A DNA stretch of 64,000 bases from Cordylochernes scorpioides (lineage: Eukaryota > Arthropoda > Arachnida > Pseudoscorpiones > Chernetidae): NCBI GenBank assembly GCA_030710605.1, contig CP092872.1, forward strand, positions 93,460,627 through 93,524,626. The letters are read 5' to 3'. This document shows positions 31,059-43,222 of the stretch, piece after piece. The position numbers were made by a program, and so were the translations under genes. Each line of letters begins with the position of its first letter. The first letter of the stretch is position 1. A model generated the notes under the pieces. The model was not told the DNA's origin. It made no database searches and saw only the letters and a list, made by a program, of their open reading frames with translations.

Positions 31059-31274
31059 TGAAAATAAACTATCTCAAAAATCTGTTGTATTATTTAATTT
31101 ATAATACAATATAATATAATGCGGCCTGTGATTGTAAAACGACATATGAAATACTATCCCGCATTCAGCGAAAATTCATAATTTATTTCAAGGAGAAATA
31201 ACGATTATTTCTACCTTTTGGATAAGGTATGAAAGGGTGAATTGTGAAGAGTAATGATAAACGGAAAAATAAAA

Positions 31275-31333
31275 GTGTCCAGGGATGGGAATCGAACCCA
31301 AAGTGTTCCGCTTACCGGGCAGATGCCATGTCC
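31275..31333 (-). pseudogene. tRNA-like 3' half (SINE-A head relic)
   Basis: Minus strand carries GGTAAGCGG, an intact B box/T arm TGGGTTCGATTCCCA and CCCTGGACACTTTTATTTTT, matching the SINE-A head and its following T run. The D-arm side is incomplete and no SINE body follows. Confidence 0.6.
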
Positions 31334-32382
31334 ATTATTTAATTAATATCCAGGAGATTTAAATCAACCGAAATTTTATATGAAAAGAAAAATTAAGGTC
31401 AAAATTTTCATATAATTTATTAGATTTATATGCGTTATAAGACTATAATTTTCTATATTATTCATTAGATGAATTATCAACTATTAGATACTTTTCCCTA
31501 AAATATTTAGTACGCGCAAACGATATTTTGAATATCTTTAACATTTAAAAAAAAATATTGGTAAACTGCCCACCATATATTTACTAAATAGAGTGACATT
31601 TTGTCATATATTTGCTATTTTATATAAATATTTGAAACTATTCCACATAAAGTATAATAATTAACATCATTTCTTTTTACATCATTTGTCGTTTTTCTTT
31701 TAAACTAAAGAATCATATGACGATTTTTTTTTCACATTGAGTGTTTTATATATTTATTTTAAAATATAATGATAAGTTAATAGACACACTAGTAAGATAA
31801 ATAAATATATATAAGGGTAATATAATAATTTTAAAAAAGTCAATTGTATAGAAATTTGCATGCAGGGTATGTAATAAAGTGCTAAAAATTCACATCTGGA
31901 CCATTATCAAAATGTTATCCGTTATATATGTCTATCTATATATTGACATAATTTAACTATTACCTTTATGTTAACTATTACCATTTTTCTAGTCTTTATC
32001 CGAATTTTGTTAAACAATTTATTTTTTATCGAAACATATTTGAATAACGTGAGACAAACTATAACTCTAATCATCATATATTTGACGATTGTAGATTTCT
32101 AAATCAAAATATATTTGCATATTTAAATAATCTTTTGATAAATAAATTGTTACAATTTATTTGTATAATATAAAGAATGCATATAAAAATAATATTATGA
32201 ATGCCTTTTATCAAATTAATCAAGCAATTAATCAAAAAGTATTGGTAGTTTTAAGTTTCACGCTTTATAAATATCGTTTGATTTCTTTATAAAGTATTCA
32301 AACCCGGACTGAAGACTATGTAATTAAGGTGTTTATGAAACTAAAAGAAAATGTAGATTAGTGGACCACATACCACAGAGTA
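31334..32382. other. AT-rich region, no gene seen
   Basis: Low-complexity AT sequence without repeats shared elsewhere in the window. Confidence 0.5.
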
Positions 32383-32565
32383 CAAGGTCGTCTGTCTGTA
32401 AATGAATTTCACACTCGGCCGCCCCTTAAGTACGTGCATGTTCCGCTAGCACTTACCACCCTTCAAGATGGCGGTGGCTACTGAGGGAACCATCGTCTGC
32501 CCGCATTCTTTTCGCACCCCTCCCCCCCTCGTCTGATTATACCGCGTCTGCTTCGTATTTCACGC
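32383..32565 (-). promoter_or_regulatory. GC-rich island, candidate minus-strand promoter
   Basis: A CpG-containing island stands out from about 75 percent AT DNA. On the minus strand, in order, it shows a TATA-like GCGGTATAATCAG (about 32533-32545), a G-rich stretch, an ATG in a strong context (ACGATGG, ATG at 32491-32493), a YY1-like CGCCATCTTG, and a consensus splice donor GTAAGT at 32451-32456. Transcription would run leftward. Confidence 0.35.
32457..32493 (-). CDS. candidate first coding exon, very short
   Basis: From the ATG at 32491-32493 the minus strand reads MVPSVATAILKG and then meets the donor G|GTAAGT at 32457/32456. The initiation context and the perfect donor are the only support; no downstream exon could be linked in the AT-rich DNA to the left. 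The opposite strand has a competing short frame starting ATGGCGGTGGCT at 32468 that ends after 22 codons. An untranslated first exon is equally possible. Confidence 0.22.
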
Positions 32566-34231
32566 GAATATTTTAGCGTACAAAGAACATTTTAAAATTA
32601 CTTTTTTTTACAAATCGGGATATCTACGTATCATTTATCGTTTGGTTATTTTTAATTCCATCTGCTATTGTTTGAAATTTGATATTCCAACAACTATTTA
32701 AAAATAAAGCTATTTTAACAGAAACCTTTACGTTATCAAAGTAAACAAGAAAGCAGATATTTGTGTACAAATAATTTTTATTTAAAAAAATAAAAATTGA
32801 GCACTGAAATAAGAACACTATTAAAATATTGATTATTATATATATTTTAACCTTTTCTTTTCAGATATATCGTTATCAGCAATTACGAGATATTTATGCA
32901 ATTAGAAACAATTTCATAATTTAAAGGTATTGATAAAAAATATCGGAATCTTCACACTGGAAACAATTTTTTAATTGTTATTTATATCGTTTCGTCTCTA
33001 TTTGCATATTGTTTGAGATAGCATACTCAATTTAGTGCGTATAACTCTCTAAATTCCATTAGATTTAAAATGATTCGGTTTAATTTTCAAACCAAAAGAT
33101 AAAATATTCAAATCACGTTCCGTACAACGAAAATACCACTTTATATATATACCATATACATAAAATATTTTAATGGATGATATAACTTATATAATATGCA
33201 ATAAATCTAATTTAAAAATGGTAAAATTCTATTTTTAAAAATGCAGACGACTTAGCAAGTGGCCGCCATTTTACGTCCTATTTCTACAACGCTAAAATAA
33301 GAACAAGGTTTTTGTTAAAGCGCGGGTTATTTTTTTATTCATCAACCTTAGACAATAGAAACTTTGACAATTATTCGCATACTAGGTTAATTTATTATTT
33401 AAATTAACCCAAATTATATTTTTAATTTAAAAATATATTTACATCCCATTTCAAGGATAACTATACTTATATTTATTAATCCTTTTCGTGCTCACTGTAC
33501 TATTTATTTATATATATTTTAAGTTATTAAACTATTTTAAATTTCTTTTTGGGGAATAATATATAGTTTAAAGAGAAGAAAATTTCAAATTTTGGCAGGC
33601 ATATTTTAATAATTTTATGAATATTCAGGTATTGAATTTTCTATTTATTATACGTTTTTTTTTATATTTATTGTGACAAACTTTTTCAAAATTAAAAATA
33701 ATATAAAATTATTCAAATAGATTATATCTCTTGCCAAACGTTTCTTTCAAATAACCTTTTGTGTGCGTAAGGTTTTAATCTCTATTTAAAATAATAAAAG
33801 TTAACAGTATAAAATAAGTAAACCAAAAATATATATTTGAATATATATATTGTTGTATTGTTTGTTTTATAGATTGTTTTGAACCAATATATGCCTTTTT
33901 ATTTAAATATTGTTTTATATGCGCGTGTAGTTTGATCTTATTCACAGAGAGAATAGAAAAAGCAACTATATTAATTTATATACTGATAAAATATATGTCT
34001 ATGGGAATACGCCTATATTATATCTATGTTTATATTGTCTAGTTATGTATTTTAATCTTTAATATAAATGTATTGGATTGCGCTCAAACTTTTGAGGCAA
34101 AACTAGCATAAATGCAAACTATGCGTAAGTTAATTCACACTTGTTTATAAACTTTTCGAATATTAGAATAGATATTTTGAAAAAATAAATGGGAAATTAA
34201 TATCTTTGAAATTAATATCTTATACATTGTT
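32566..34231. other. AT-rich region with one YY1-like motif and a family G relic
   Basis: GGCCGCCATTTTACG at about 33260 is a reverse YY1-like site. 33885-33905 holds CCAATATATGCCTTTTT, a fragment of family G. No gene is seen. Confidence 0.4.
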
Positions 34232-34315
34232 GAGCTCTACTCATCCCCAGCAGACATCATCAAAAGTCTCAATCTGTACAGGCTTGATACCATGATGATT
34301 GTTGAATGGAGATAA
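34232..34315 (+). pseudogene. possible 3' tail of a non-LTR retrotransposon
   Basis: A 27-codon frame (ELYSSPADIIKSLNLYRLDT then MMIVEWR and TAA) is followed at once by GAAAGAAGAAGAAAAT. This resembles a LINE C-terminus, short UTR and A-rich tail. Too short to classify. Confidence 0.3.
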
Positions 34316-34559
34316 GAAAGAAGAAGAAAATATCTTTATATGATTATCGTTTTAATTATAATATCGCGTTATAAAAGAATTTTTAATTTTGAAATAATTT
34401 TCCCCATGTGTAAATATACCTATTTGTTTTCATTTTTGAATTTCAAAAGGAATATATGCAAATCACAGAAGCACCATGCAATATTTTCGTTAAACATAAT
34501 CACTTTAAGAATAAATATTTAACTACAGACTATTCAAGCAGACTAAACAATAACTTAGT

Positions 34560-34625
34560 TGTAGCTATCTGGTAAATTAGCAAAATCGCTGAGAAAATTC
34601 ACCAATGATGAGCCAAGTCTTTCAA
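34560..34625 (+). mobile_element. family B unit, degenerate
   Basis: TTAGCAAAATCGCTGAGAAA then ATTCACCAATGATGAGCCAA: both core strands are mutated relative to 11240-11279. Confidence 0.5.
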
Positions 34626-37600
34626 ATTCGGTTCATTAATTAAAGTAATTCGTAATTCATTTTAAAAAACAGGAATATCATTGAATATATGCATCATCTA
34701 AAAGGATTATATTTTTAAAATATTTAATTCATTTAGTTAACAATTTTTAAAAGTTTATATTGTGTATCAATTCCGCTGGCAAATGAAAATTTACATATTT
34801 ACGAGAAAAGTATTATATTGGTTATTATAGCGACATAAAAGCGCTAGTTTATCATTATTACTAATATATATTTTTAAATAAAGATAAAATATATTTTTCT
34901 CTTTGAAACACAAGGTAATAAGACCAAATCTAAATAAATAGTGTGTGACGTTTCGGTAACAGCGTTTTAATCATCATAAGATAAAAGTACTGAATCCTAT
35001 TTAGATTTGCATATATTCTCTTTTACTAACCATATTTATCAACTCAAAAGAGACTATAGCCGCTATATGCAATTTAAGCGTAACAAGAAAAATTTACTTT
35101 GAAATATTTACCAAACGAATTATAAAATAATGTTGCCATTTTGGAGTTAAAAATGAAAACTAAATTAAAATTGTTTTCCTAATAATTTAGTAAGGTCATA
35201 AATCAAAATGTATGACAATTTTTAAATTAGTTTACAAGAAATTTAAACATTTAAACCACGGATGGCACTAAGACAAATTGTTTTTCATAATTCATCTGGC
35301 TTTTAAAATTCCCCAAACTTTTTTTCTTTCTCTTACCGGCGCTAAATATAAAATATTCAATATATATAACTTATTAAAATAATAAAATATTTAGAACAAA
35401 ATTTTATATATCTCTCTTTTAGAGTTTAGTAAGAATGTAATTTTAATTCATTAAGAACATTTTTTATTTTATTAGCGCGACATTTAAAAAATATTTTAAT
35501 AAAAACATTTTCTAATTTGATGTTTTCATAAGAGTTTTTTTAGACTATAATAGAACATTTTAAAGTTTTAAAACGATATTTTAATATTTAAAAACAATGA
35601 TTTGAAGTTTAAAATTGGAATTAAAAAGTTTTAAACCGGCCTTTAAAGTTTAAAACTACATATTAACATGAAGAAAACAAGTTAAATAATAAAAATATAT
35701 TTGAAATTTGACTATTGAAACATTCCTATCTTGTATTTCTTCTATTTTGCGATTTCTTCTATCTGCTTATGTTGTTGCTTATTTGTTTAATGTATATGTT
35801 TATTAAATGCTCTTTTCTTAATTGTTTATTTTCTTTTTGACAATTATGTTACCTACTCTACTACAATTATTGTAAATAGTTTACGCGCAATTATCCAGAT
35901 AGGATATAGCATGTCTTATTTGCAAATGGTAATTAAAAAAATCTTATAATTCTTTTCCCTCAGATAAATACAAAATTTTATGAAGTAGATATCGGAGATT
36001 GGCGTATTTATGAATTTTAATTCTATTAAATAGAAATATTTAACGTTATTTATTTTAAATTTTAATTAATACAACGAGAAGCTTTCGAATATTTCCTTTT
36101 TTTCTGCTCAATCATAAATTTAAAAAAATAAAATTGGAAATAAATAGTATATTATATCTTTTAAAATCAATATACACTTGTAGATCCTAAATTACCTAAA
36201 ATCGTAAAAATAAATCGCTTCTGAATGCTAAATAAAGTCATACTTAGTGCTATATCTATTTAAATGAATTTAAAGAAATAAAATGGATAAAAATGTTGAA
36301 AATAGGATAGCTTAAGTTTGAAAAAATTCAATAAAAAGAAAAGTTATTTTCCACTTAAAGTCAAAATGTTATCTAATTTCAAACACTAAGTTGTTTCATA
36401 TTTTAAAATTCTATTTTATTACATCAATATGTAGATTAAAAATTTTAGAAAGTCGCGCTTTTAAGCATTATAACTTTCTTAATAAATTTCAAAATATAAT
36501 TATTAAACTTTAAGATGTTGATGTTAGTCTAAAAAAACCGCGTTATTAACTATAAAATGTCATCTTTGAAGTGCAAAACCTTTCTATATGCATCAAAAAT
36601 GTCTTTAATAAATTTAATTAATGACGTTTTTCTAGTGTATGCGTTTATATTCATCGATATTTTAATAAAATAGGTTAAATGTTTAATAATAATTTAATGA
36701 AGTAACAATATAATTATAAAATATATCTACAATATTAAATTAGATATTTAAACTATCTTTCCAAATTTATTGTTTATTCTTGTAAGTTATTTCTTAAATA
36801 GATTTTTTTATATATAACAAAAGCTTTTTAGGTATAATTCTTGTTAATCGTTATAAATCTAATATATTTCTGAAATAATTTTGAAAATAGAGCTGAAAAT
36901 TACTTATATATTATTCAATATTGAATTATATTATACCAAACGATTATTAAATAATGCATACCCCTTTTTTAAACGCATTAAATATATTACTTTTTATCTT
37001 TTAATTGACATTATCATTTAGTATTGAAGAAGAAAATAAGATCATGAAATCATGTCATAACATCGTTTTTTACAATATTGTGAGCTTCAAATATCGTACA
37101 TTATTGCAGAATACACTTTTTAAATCCTAACTTTATTTAACAAAATAAAATTTAACGTGTAAAATTATTTAGGCGCGTATTTGTTATTTTGAATCTATTT
37201 TTATTTTGAAATTAGAAAAATGTGTTAAATATAAAGATCGATAAAAGTTATTTTAAACACATTTGAGAGAAAGAAATTATACTATTACTTGAGGTAAATA
37301 AAATACCTATATATACATTTTAAACATTCTAATACTTTTAAACATTTTAATACATTCTATAATATAGAATTACTAAGAAATACATTACAACTTTATTAAT
37401 AAATATACGCATAAATAATCTAAGTTGTAATATTGGTCAAATCATAAAAAATATTTTTGCGGATCTTTTGGAAATTTCTATTACATTAATAGTTGAAAAT
37501 ATTTTGCAGCTAAAAGTTTAAACGCGTACTTTAATAAAATATTACATTATTTTTAACATTGAAAAAATTCGTATAAGTAATTTATACGAATATTTATTTA

Positions 37601-38105
37601 AATGATTAATTCGTAAAGTGAAATTATTTTATTATTAAAAATACTTTAAACCACAAGTATATTTTCCTATTTGAAAATTAATAACCAATTTGTTTACTCT
37701 CTTTACCATTTTGCATATAGCTAGTTATATCCGATATGATTTTGCACACCATACACTTTTAAAACTTATTAATAATTTATAGCACTATTGTATATCTTTA
37801 AAGAAACATTATATTCAACTATATCACCAATATAATAAATATATTCTAATTGAATTTTTAAATAATCTCAATTGTAAAGCATAATTGATTGTAAAATATA
37901 TAGGCAATATATTTTTTTACTAATTTGATTGGTTTAAATTAAATTAGTATGCTTACAATAAATTTATTTTAAGATAATGTAGTTTCCTGTACATATGTAT
38001 GTTTAGATATCTAATATGGATATTTTACTATTCTCTCTTTCTGACGCCAGTGTTTTTAACGAGACAGCGCATTTTGTTATTATAGTTGAATATAGTTCAA
38101 TTACA
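34626..38105. other. long AT-rich region, no gene seen
   Basis: About 3.5 kb of AT-rich sequence. 34920-34990 holds GACGTTTCGG with a distant AATCATCATAAG, a decayed Penelope-type hammerhead pair. 36070-36090 has GAAGCTTTCG. No coding signal. Confidence 0.45.
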
Positions 38106-38620
38106 AGTAAAGGATATGAAGCGTACGAGGATACTTTTCTTTTAAACTTTAATGAAGATTCAAGCTTATCGTACAACATATTAGACAAACGGGACATTCT
38201 TTTAACACATCCCAACCACAAGCATATTACTCTAATATCAACAGCAAATTTAAAAGATTAGTCGTCGAGGCGTTGCTCTCTTTGAAATACAATAGTATCA
38301 ACCGACATATAGAGATTCCTGATGCATATAAAGCAATATTTCCATAAATTGTGTACCATAGTTGCCCTATGCCAGTTTGATTTACTTTGAAAAGTCTCAA
38401 CTTAGCAGATTTATTCAATGTATCATAGTCTGGGTCGCGTGGATGTGAGATTTATTCACGCGTTACAAGATCAATAGAGATACCATTTTTGTTAACAAAC
38501 GTTACTTTTTGAAAATGTTTTTCTATAATTTCCTGTAGAAGGGCTGTTTTCGCCCGAAAGCTTGAATCTTCATTAAAGTTTAAAAGAAAAGTATCCTCGT
38601 ACGCTTCATATCCTTTACTT
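38106..38620. mobile_element. inverted-repeat pair with family S motif (62-bp arms)
   Basis: AAGTAAAGGATATGAAGCGT... (38106-38167) recurs inverted at 38558-38620 with near-perfect match. The sequence between (390 bp) is less AT-rich and includes CCTGTAGAAGGGCTGTTTTC then GCCCGAAAGCTTG at 38531-38562, a family S hammerhead-like hairpin. Overlapping 63- to 81-codon frames are visible but not recognised. Confidence 0.7.
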
Positions 38621-40521
38621 ATACTTATCAGAGGATTCCAACTTTATATGTATAGTTCAATTACCAATATTATTAATTATTATAACTCTAATTTAATATA
38701 AAACATAACCTTTAACATATATTCTATTTTATCTTTTTAAAATGTTTTTCTCGCTTTCCTTTCCACCATTATATGTTTCAAAAAATGTATTTTTATATAT
38801 AATAAAGAAAGAGAAAACTCAATTATTTTTCACATAACCTTTTTTATTATTATTTATTATTATTATTATTTTGTACATCCTCATACAAAAAGTCGTGTTG
38901 TATTTTAAACATCACAGTGAATTATTTAGATTATTTACATTCTACATCTGTACATATATTTTACAAGGAGATTGTCAAATATTTTTCTTTTTTTTTTAAA
39001 TCGTTGATAAAGTGAAGTATTTAAAGAAATATGTTTTTTTTTTAAAGAAATGATGAAATAGAATTTTAAAAAAATTTGATGTAATTTTTTATGAGAATTT
39101 AATTTTGGAATAAATTGCTTTATATGTTAATCTTCTCTTAAAATAGCGAAGAAAATTTTTACAATTTAGGTGCAGACGAAGTTTTTGATAAAGTATTTTT
39201 ATATCAAAAATAGAAGTGAAGCCTTAAACTAAAATCAATCTCTTTTGTTAATAAAAATTTATGCTCAACATTTATTTAATTTTTATTTAACAATAAATAT
39301 TTAGTGCTTTATAACAACAATAAAATTATATTCTTTCTTTATAAATATACACTAATATCTTTTTTTTTTAATTAGTAAAAAAAATTCTTAATTAAATTAT
39401 ATAATATGATACTAGAAGAAATTAAGATTAATGGATTCTATAACTTCAAAATTATATCTTATGAAAGAAAAAAGAATCAAGAAATAATGTTATTGCCTTT
39501 GTAGAAATATCTTTTGCTTTCTTTTTTTTTTTTTTAATATTAAAATAAAAATCCAGAGTTTAATAATGGGAACCTAGACTATATATTTTTAATAGTTTAT
39601 TATGAAAATAGCGCACTCTATGTTTTAGAAAAATAAATTAAATTCGTTAAGTATTTTAATTAAAAGCTTTTCAGCGCTTTCACAAAAATCCAAAATATGC
39701 TTTATTTGAATATAAAAACCCTGTAGGAATTTCTGTATTTTTATTTCTATTTGACCCTAGAGTATTTTATAGAAAATAAATTCTCCGAAATAATAATAAA
39801 ATGATTAATAATATTAATAGTTAAAGGTACTAATATATATATTATTATAAAACAAAATAATTTTAACGTAAATAGATACTTATATTAAGTATTATTAATT
39901 AAAATTATCGTTTGATAAGTAAGAAATGTATTGAGTGAATACGAAAGCATCTATATTAAATATCTTGAATTAAGCTATACGTAGAGGAATAATTTAAAAA
40001 TAAATATTTTAAAGTTAATAAAGATTAGAAAGATAATTCTTTTTATAATTCGTTTATGCGTGTTAAAAGCACATATAAATCACTTTAAAAAACATTTATA
40101 TTTTCTCTATATTTTTTTTATACAAGAAAACATATAATTTCATAAAAATATATTTCCTACAGAGTTCTAAAAATTTCTATATATTTTTTTTTTCAAAGAC
40201 TAGATTCCCATTAAAGTTAACTCTGAATATTGATATGCGCTAAAACTTAAAATTATATTTATTACGGAGATTTTATTTTTTAAAAAAGATCACAGGATAT
40301 TCCTAGCATTTATATATTTTAAAAAAGAAGTATACTTTTTTTTTTAAATCTTTTTTTTTTTCGAATGTATTATTTTGTTTGTTTTTATAAATTAGATCTA
40401 ATCTACACTCTATATACATTGGCAGAAAATGAAATAAAAGAGGAAATAAATACATTAGAGAGAGAGAAAAAAAAAAGATTTTTAAAAAAATACTCACAGT
40501 TTGACTTAGAATGATACTTTT
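38621..40521. other. AT-rich DNA, probable 3' flank/UTR of the Toll fragment
   Basis: No gene is visible. Lying directly downstream of the minus-strand Toll stop codon, it should contain that gene's 3' UTR. AATAAA on the minus strand at about 40271-40276 is a possible polyadenylation signal among several in this AT-rich stretch. Confidence 0.45.
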
Positions 40522-40665
40522 TTAGATGTGCACAGCAACCATGTCAGTTCGACTTCTCTCTCTTGGGCAGACATCAGGCATTTCGTACTTTAACTTCTCC
40601 CAAAAGCCTTTTTCACCCCATCGTAGAAGAGTACAGGCTTTTAACCATAGACGTATGTCAGGATC
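40522..40665 (-). CDS. Toll-family receptor, C-terminal end of TIR domain (partial)
   Basis: The minus strand encodes 47 residues and a stop (TAA as tta at 40522-40524): DPDIRLWLKACTLLRWGEKG, FWEKLKYEMPDVCP, RERSRTDMVAVHI. This matches the end of a Toll/TLR TIR domain: the DP(D/E)I(K/R)LYLK segment, the LKWG-type turn, and box 3 FWEKLRYALPD with its invariant FW. Toll receptors are single-pass membrane proteins whose cytoplasmic TIR domain recruits MyD88-type adaptors in innate immunity and development. Composition is balanced, unlike the AT-rich DNA to the left. The rest of the gene (leucine-rich repeats, membrane segment, TIR boxes 1 and 2) would lie to the right on this strand, but the assembly gap starts at 40666. 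I cannot tell which Toll subgroup it is. Confidence 0.88.
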   Translation of the reverse strand, partial: DPDIRLWLKACTLLRWGEKGFWEKLKYEMPDVCPRERSRTDMVAVHI

Positions 40666-40765
40666 NNNNNNNNNNNNNNNNNNNNNNNNNNNNNNNNNNN
40701 NNNNNNNNNNNNNNNNNNNNNNNNNNNNNNNNNNNNNNNNNNNNNNNNNNNNNNNNNNNNNNNNN
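40666..40765. other. assembly gap, exactly 100 N
   Basis: A round-number N run, the usual placeholder for a scaffold join of unknown size. It interrupts the Toll gene on one side and an LTR-like block on the other. Confidence 0.99.
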
Positions 40766-41007
40766 GGGCATCCGTGTCCAATCAAGGACTGGCCTGCTCG
40801 ATTTTTTATGTTCTATTAGCTTCTTGGACAATGTCAATGATCTGTTATTCGACCTTACTGGATGCACAGCCCTTCTTTTCCGGTGGTAGATTTGATTGAG
40901 CATCATCTTGAAGTTACATCAGGCTTGGTGTTTCCATATAAAACATTCGTATGTACAACATTGTGTGTGCATAACAAATATAGTACGACATATATATATA
41001 TCGTATA

Positions 41008-41844
41008 CTAGCGGATGTGCCCGGCTTCGCCCGGGTTTTACCCGAGTGAATGTTTGTCTAACGAACATTTGTTAAAACAATTCTCTATAAACTTATAAAA
41101 CGTACTCGGCTTCGCCCGGGTTTTACCCGAGTGAATGTTTGTCTAACGAACATTTGCTAAAACAATTCTCTATAAACTTATAAAACGTACTCGGCTTCGC
41201 CCGGGGTTTTACCGAGTAAAGGTTTGTCTAGCGAACATTTGTTAAAACAATTCTCTAAAAACTTATTTAAAAAAAAAAAAGATATATTTGATAATTTGAA
41301 ACTCGTAAATTGAATCTCTCGATAAAGTGAACATTTTTTTCCCGGTCCCTGTGTGCCGTGTCATCCTGAATTTTGTCTTTCCTAATTTTCTACATTAGAA
41401 AATCATAGTTTTATCTAGTGAACATTTTTTCCTGGTCCCTTGAAAAATACTCGATAAGTTGAATAAAATCAATATTAATTGGTTCCCTCGGTAATTGGAA
41501 GTTAAAGGAATAGTATCTTCGCCTTGGAATTGTATCATTATTCTTGTTTCAAATAAATTGCCGTGTCATTCTGAGATAATCTTACTTTTGATAAATAATA
41601 TTTAAGATAACAAACTTAGTGATAAGAAAACTTGTTATCATCGTCACAATGGGGGCGCTGCTTGCGAGTTAAATCTACAAATCTGCAAATAACTCTAAGG
41701 ATATTCAAGATATTCATGAAATTATTTTTCAAAGACCTTCCCGGTGATATACCTATAATATCCCAAAATTTCACGGCGATTGGATGTATGGTTTTTGAAT
41801 CTATAGAGTACAGACAGACAGACATTCAATTTTATATATATAGA
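41008..41844 (-). mobile_element. Helitron family 1, copy 2
   Basis: Counterpart of 7174-8013, with three single-base losses and a few other small indels relative to copy 1, including one C lost from the ACCCGAG hairpin region. Confidence 0.92.
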
Positions 41845-42454
41845 TTTACTCTTCATTGTTGGCTTTTTATCTTACATTCATTCTTCATTGTTGGCTTTTT
41901 ATTACATTTACTATTCATTGTTGGCTTTTTATCTTACATTCACTCTTCATTGTTGGCTTTTTATCTTACATTCATTATTCATTGTTGGCTTTTTATATTA
42001 CATTCACTTCATCTTCTACTTGTTGGCATTTTATCTTACATTCATTCTTCATTGTTGGCTTTTTATATTACATTTACTCTTCATTCTTGGCTTTTTATCT
42101 TACATTCACTCTTCATTGTTGGCTTTTTATATCATATTTACTCTTCATTGTTGGCTTTTTATCTTGCATTCATTCTTCATTGTTGGCTTTTTATATTATA
42201 TTTACTCTTCATTGTTGGCTTTTTATCTTACATTTATTCTTCATTGTTGGCTTTTTATATTACATTTACTCTTTATTGTTGGCTTTTTATCTTACATTTA
42301 TTCTTCATTGTTGGCTTTTTATATTACATTTACTCTTTATTGTTGGCTTTTTATCTTACATTCATTTTCATTGTTGGCTTTTATATCATATTTACTCTTC
42401 ATTGTTGGCTTTTTATCTTACATTCATTCTTCATTGTTGGCTTTTTATATTATA
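41845..42454. repeat. 32-bp minisatellite array 1, copy 2
   Basis: Counterpart of 8014-8620. It has several unit-disrupting changes not seen in copy 1, such as CACTTCATCTTCTACTTG for CACTCTTCATTG near 42005. Confidence 0.96.
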
Positions 42455-42529
42455 TTCTGACCAAAATCTATCTGTGAACTTCACACAGTGAACTTCACAC
42501 AGACAGAATAAGGCAATTATATAAGTAGA

Positions 42530-42914
42530 TTTACTCTTCTTTGTTGGCTTTTTATCTTACATTCATTCTTCATTGTTGGCTTTTTATATTACATTTACTA
42601 TTCATTGTTGGCTTTTTATCTTACATTCACTCTTCATTGTTGGCTTTTTATCTTACATTCATTCTTCATTGTTGGCTTTTTATATTACATTTACTATTTT
42701 GTTGGCTTTTTATCTTACATTCACTCTTCATTGTTGGCTTTTCATCTTACATTTATTCTTCATTGTTGGCTTTTTATATTACATTCACTCTTCATTGTTG
42801 GCTTTTTATCTTACATTCATTCTTCATTGTTGGCTTTTTATATTACATTTACTCTTCATTGTTGGATTTTTATCTTACATTCACTTTTCATTGTTGGCTT
42901 TTTATATTATATTT
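42530..42914. repeat. 32-bp minisatellite array 2, copy 2
   Basis: Counterpart of 8696-9081 with small deletions, for example near 42697. Confidence 0.96.
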
Positions 42915-43222
42915 TTAGATTGAGATTATTAGCTAGTATGTAAAAAAATTAACTCTGTTGAAATTTAATTTTGTATTTATATATAAATAAAATTAACTCT
43001 GTTGATTTTTTTTTTTGTATTTAATCGATAACAGCGAAGTTACGCATGTTAAAGTTAGGAAAAATATTTTGATGTTAAGCAAAACCTGCTCCATCTCGTT
43101 TTACATAAATGTTGAAAATTTGGTCGAAATTGATGCATTGTAACGAAAGTTTTTAGCGAACACCACTTATGAAATTTCCATTTTATTAATATAGATTTTA
43201 AACTGTATGCAATTTTTGTATA

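Noticed and set aside
40526-40906. Open frames running through the N gap
   Set aside because: They join unrelated sequences across undetermined bases; only the 47-codon Toll part on the minus strand is supported.
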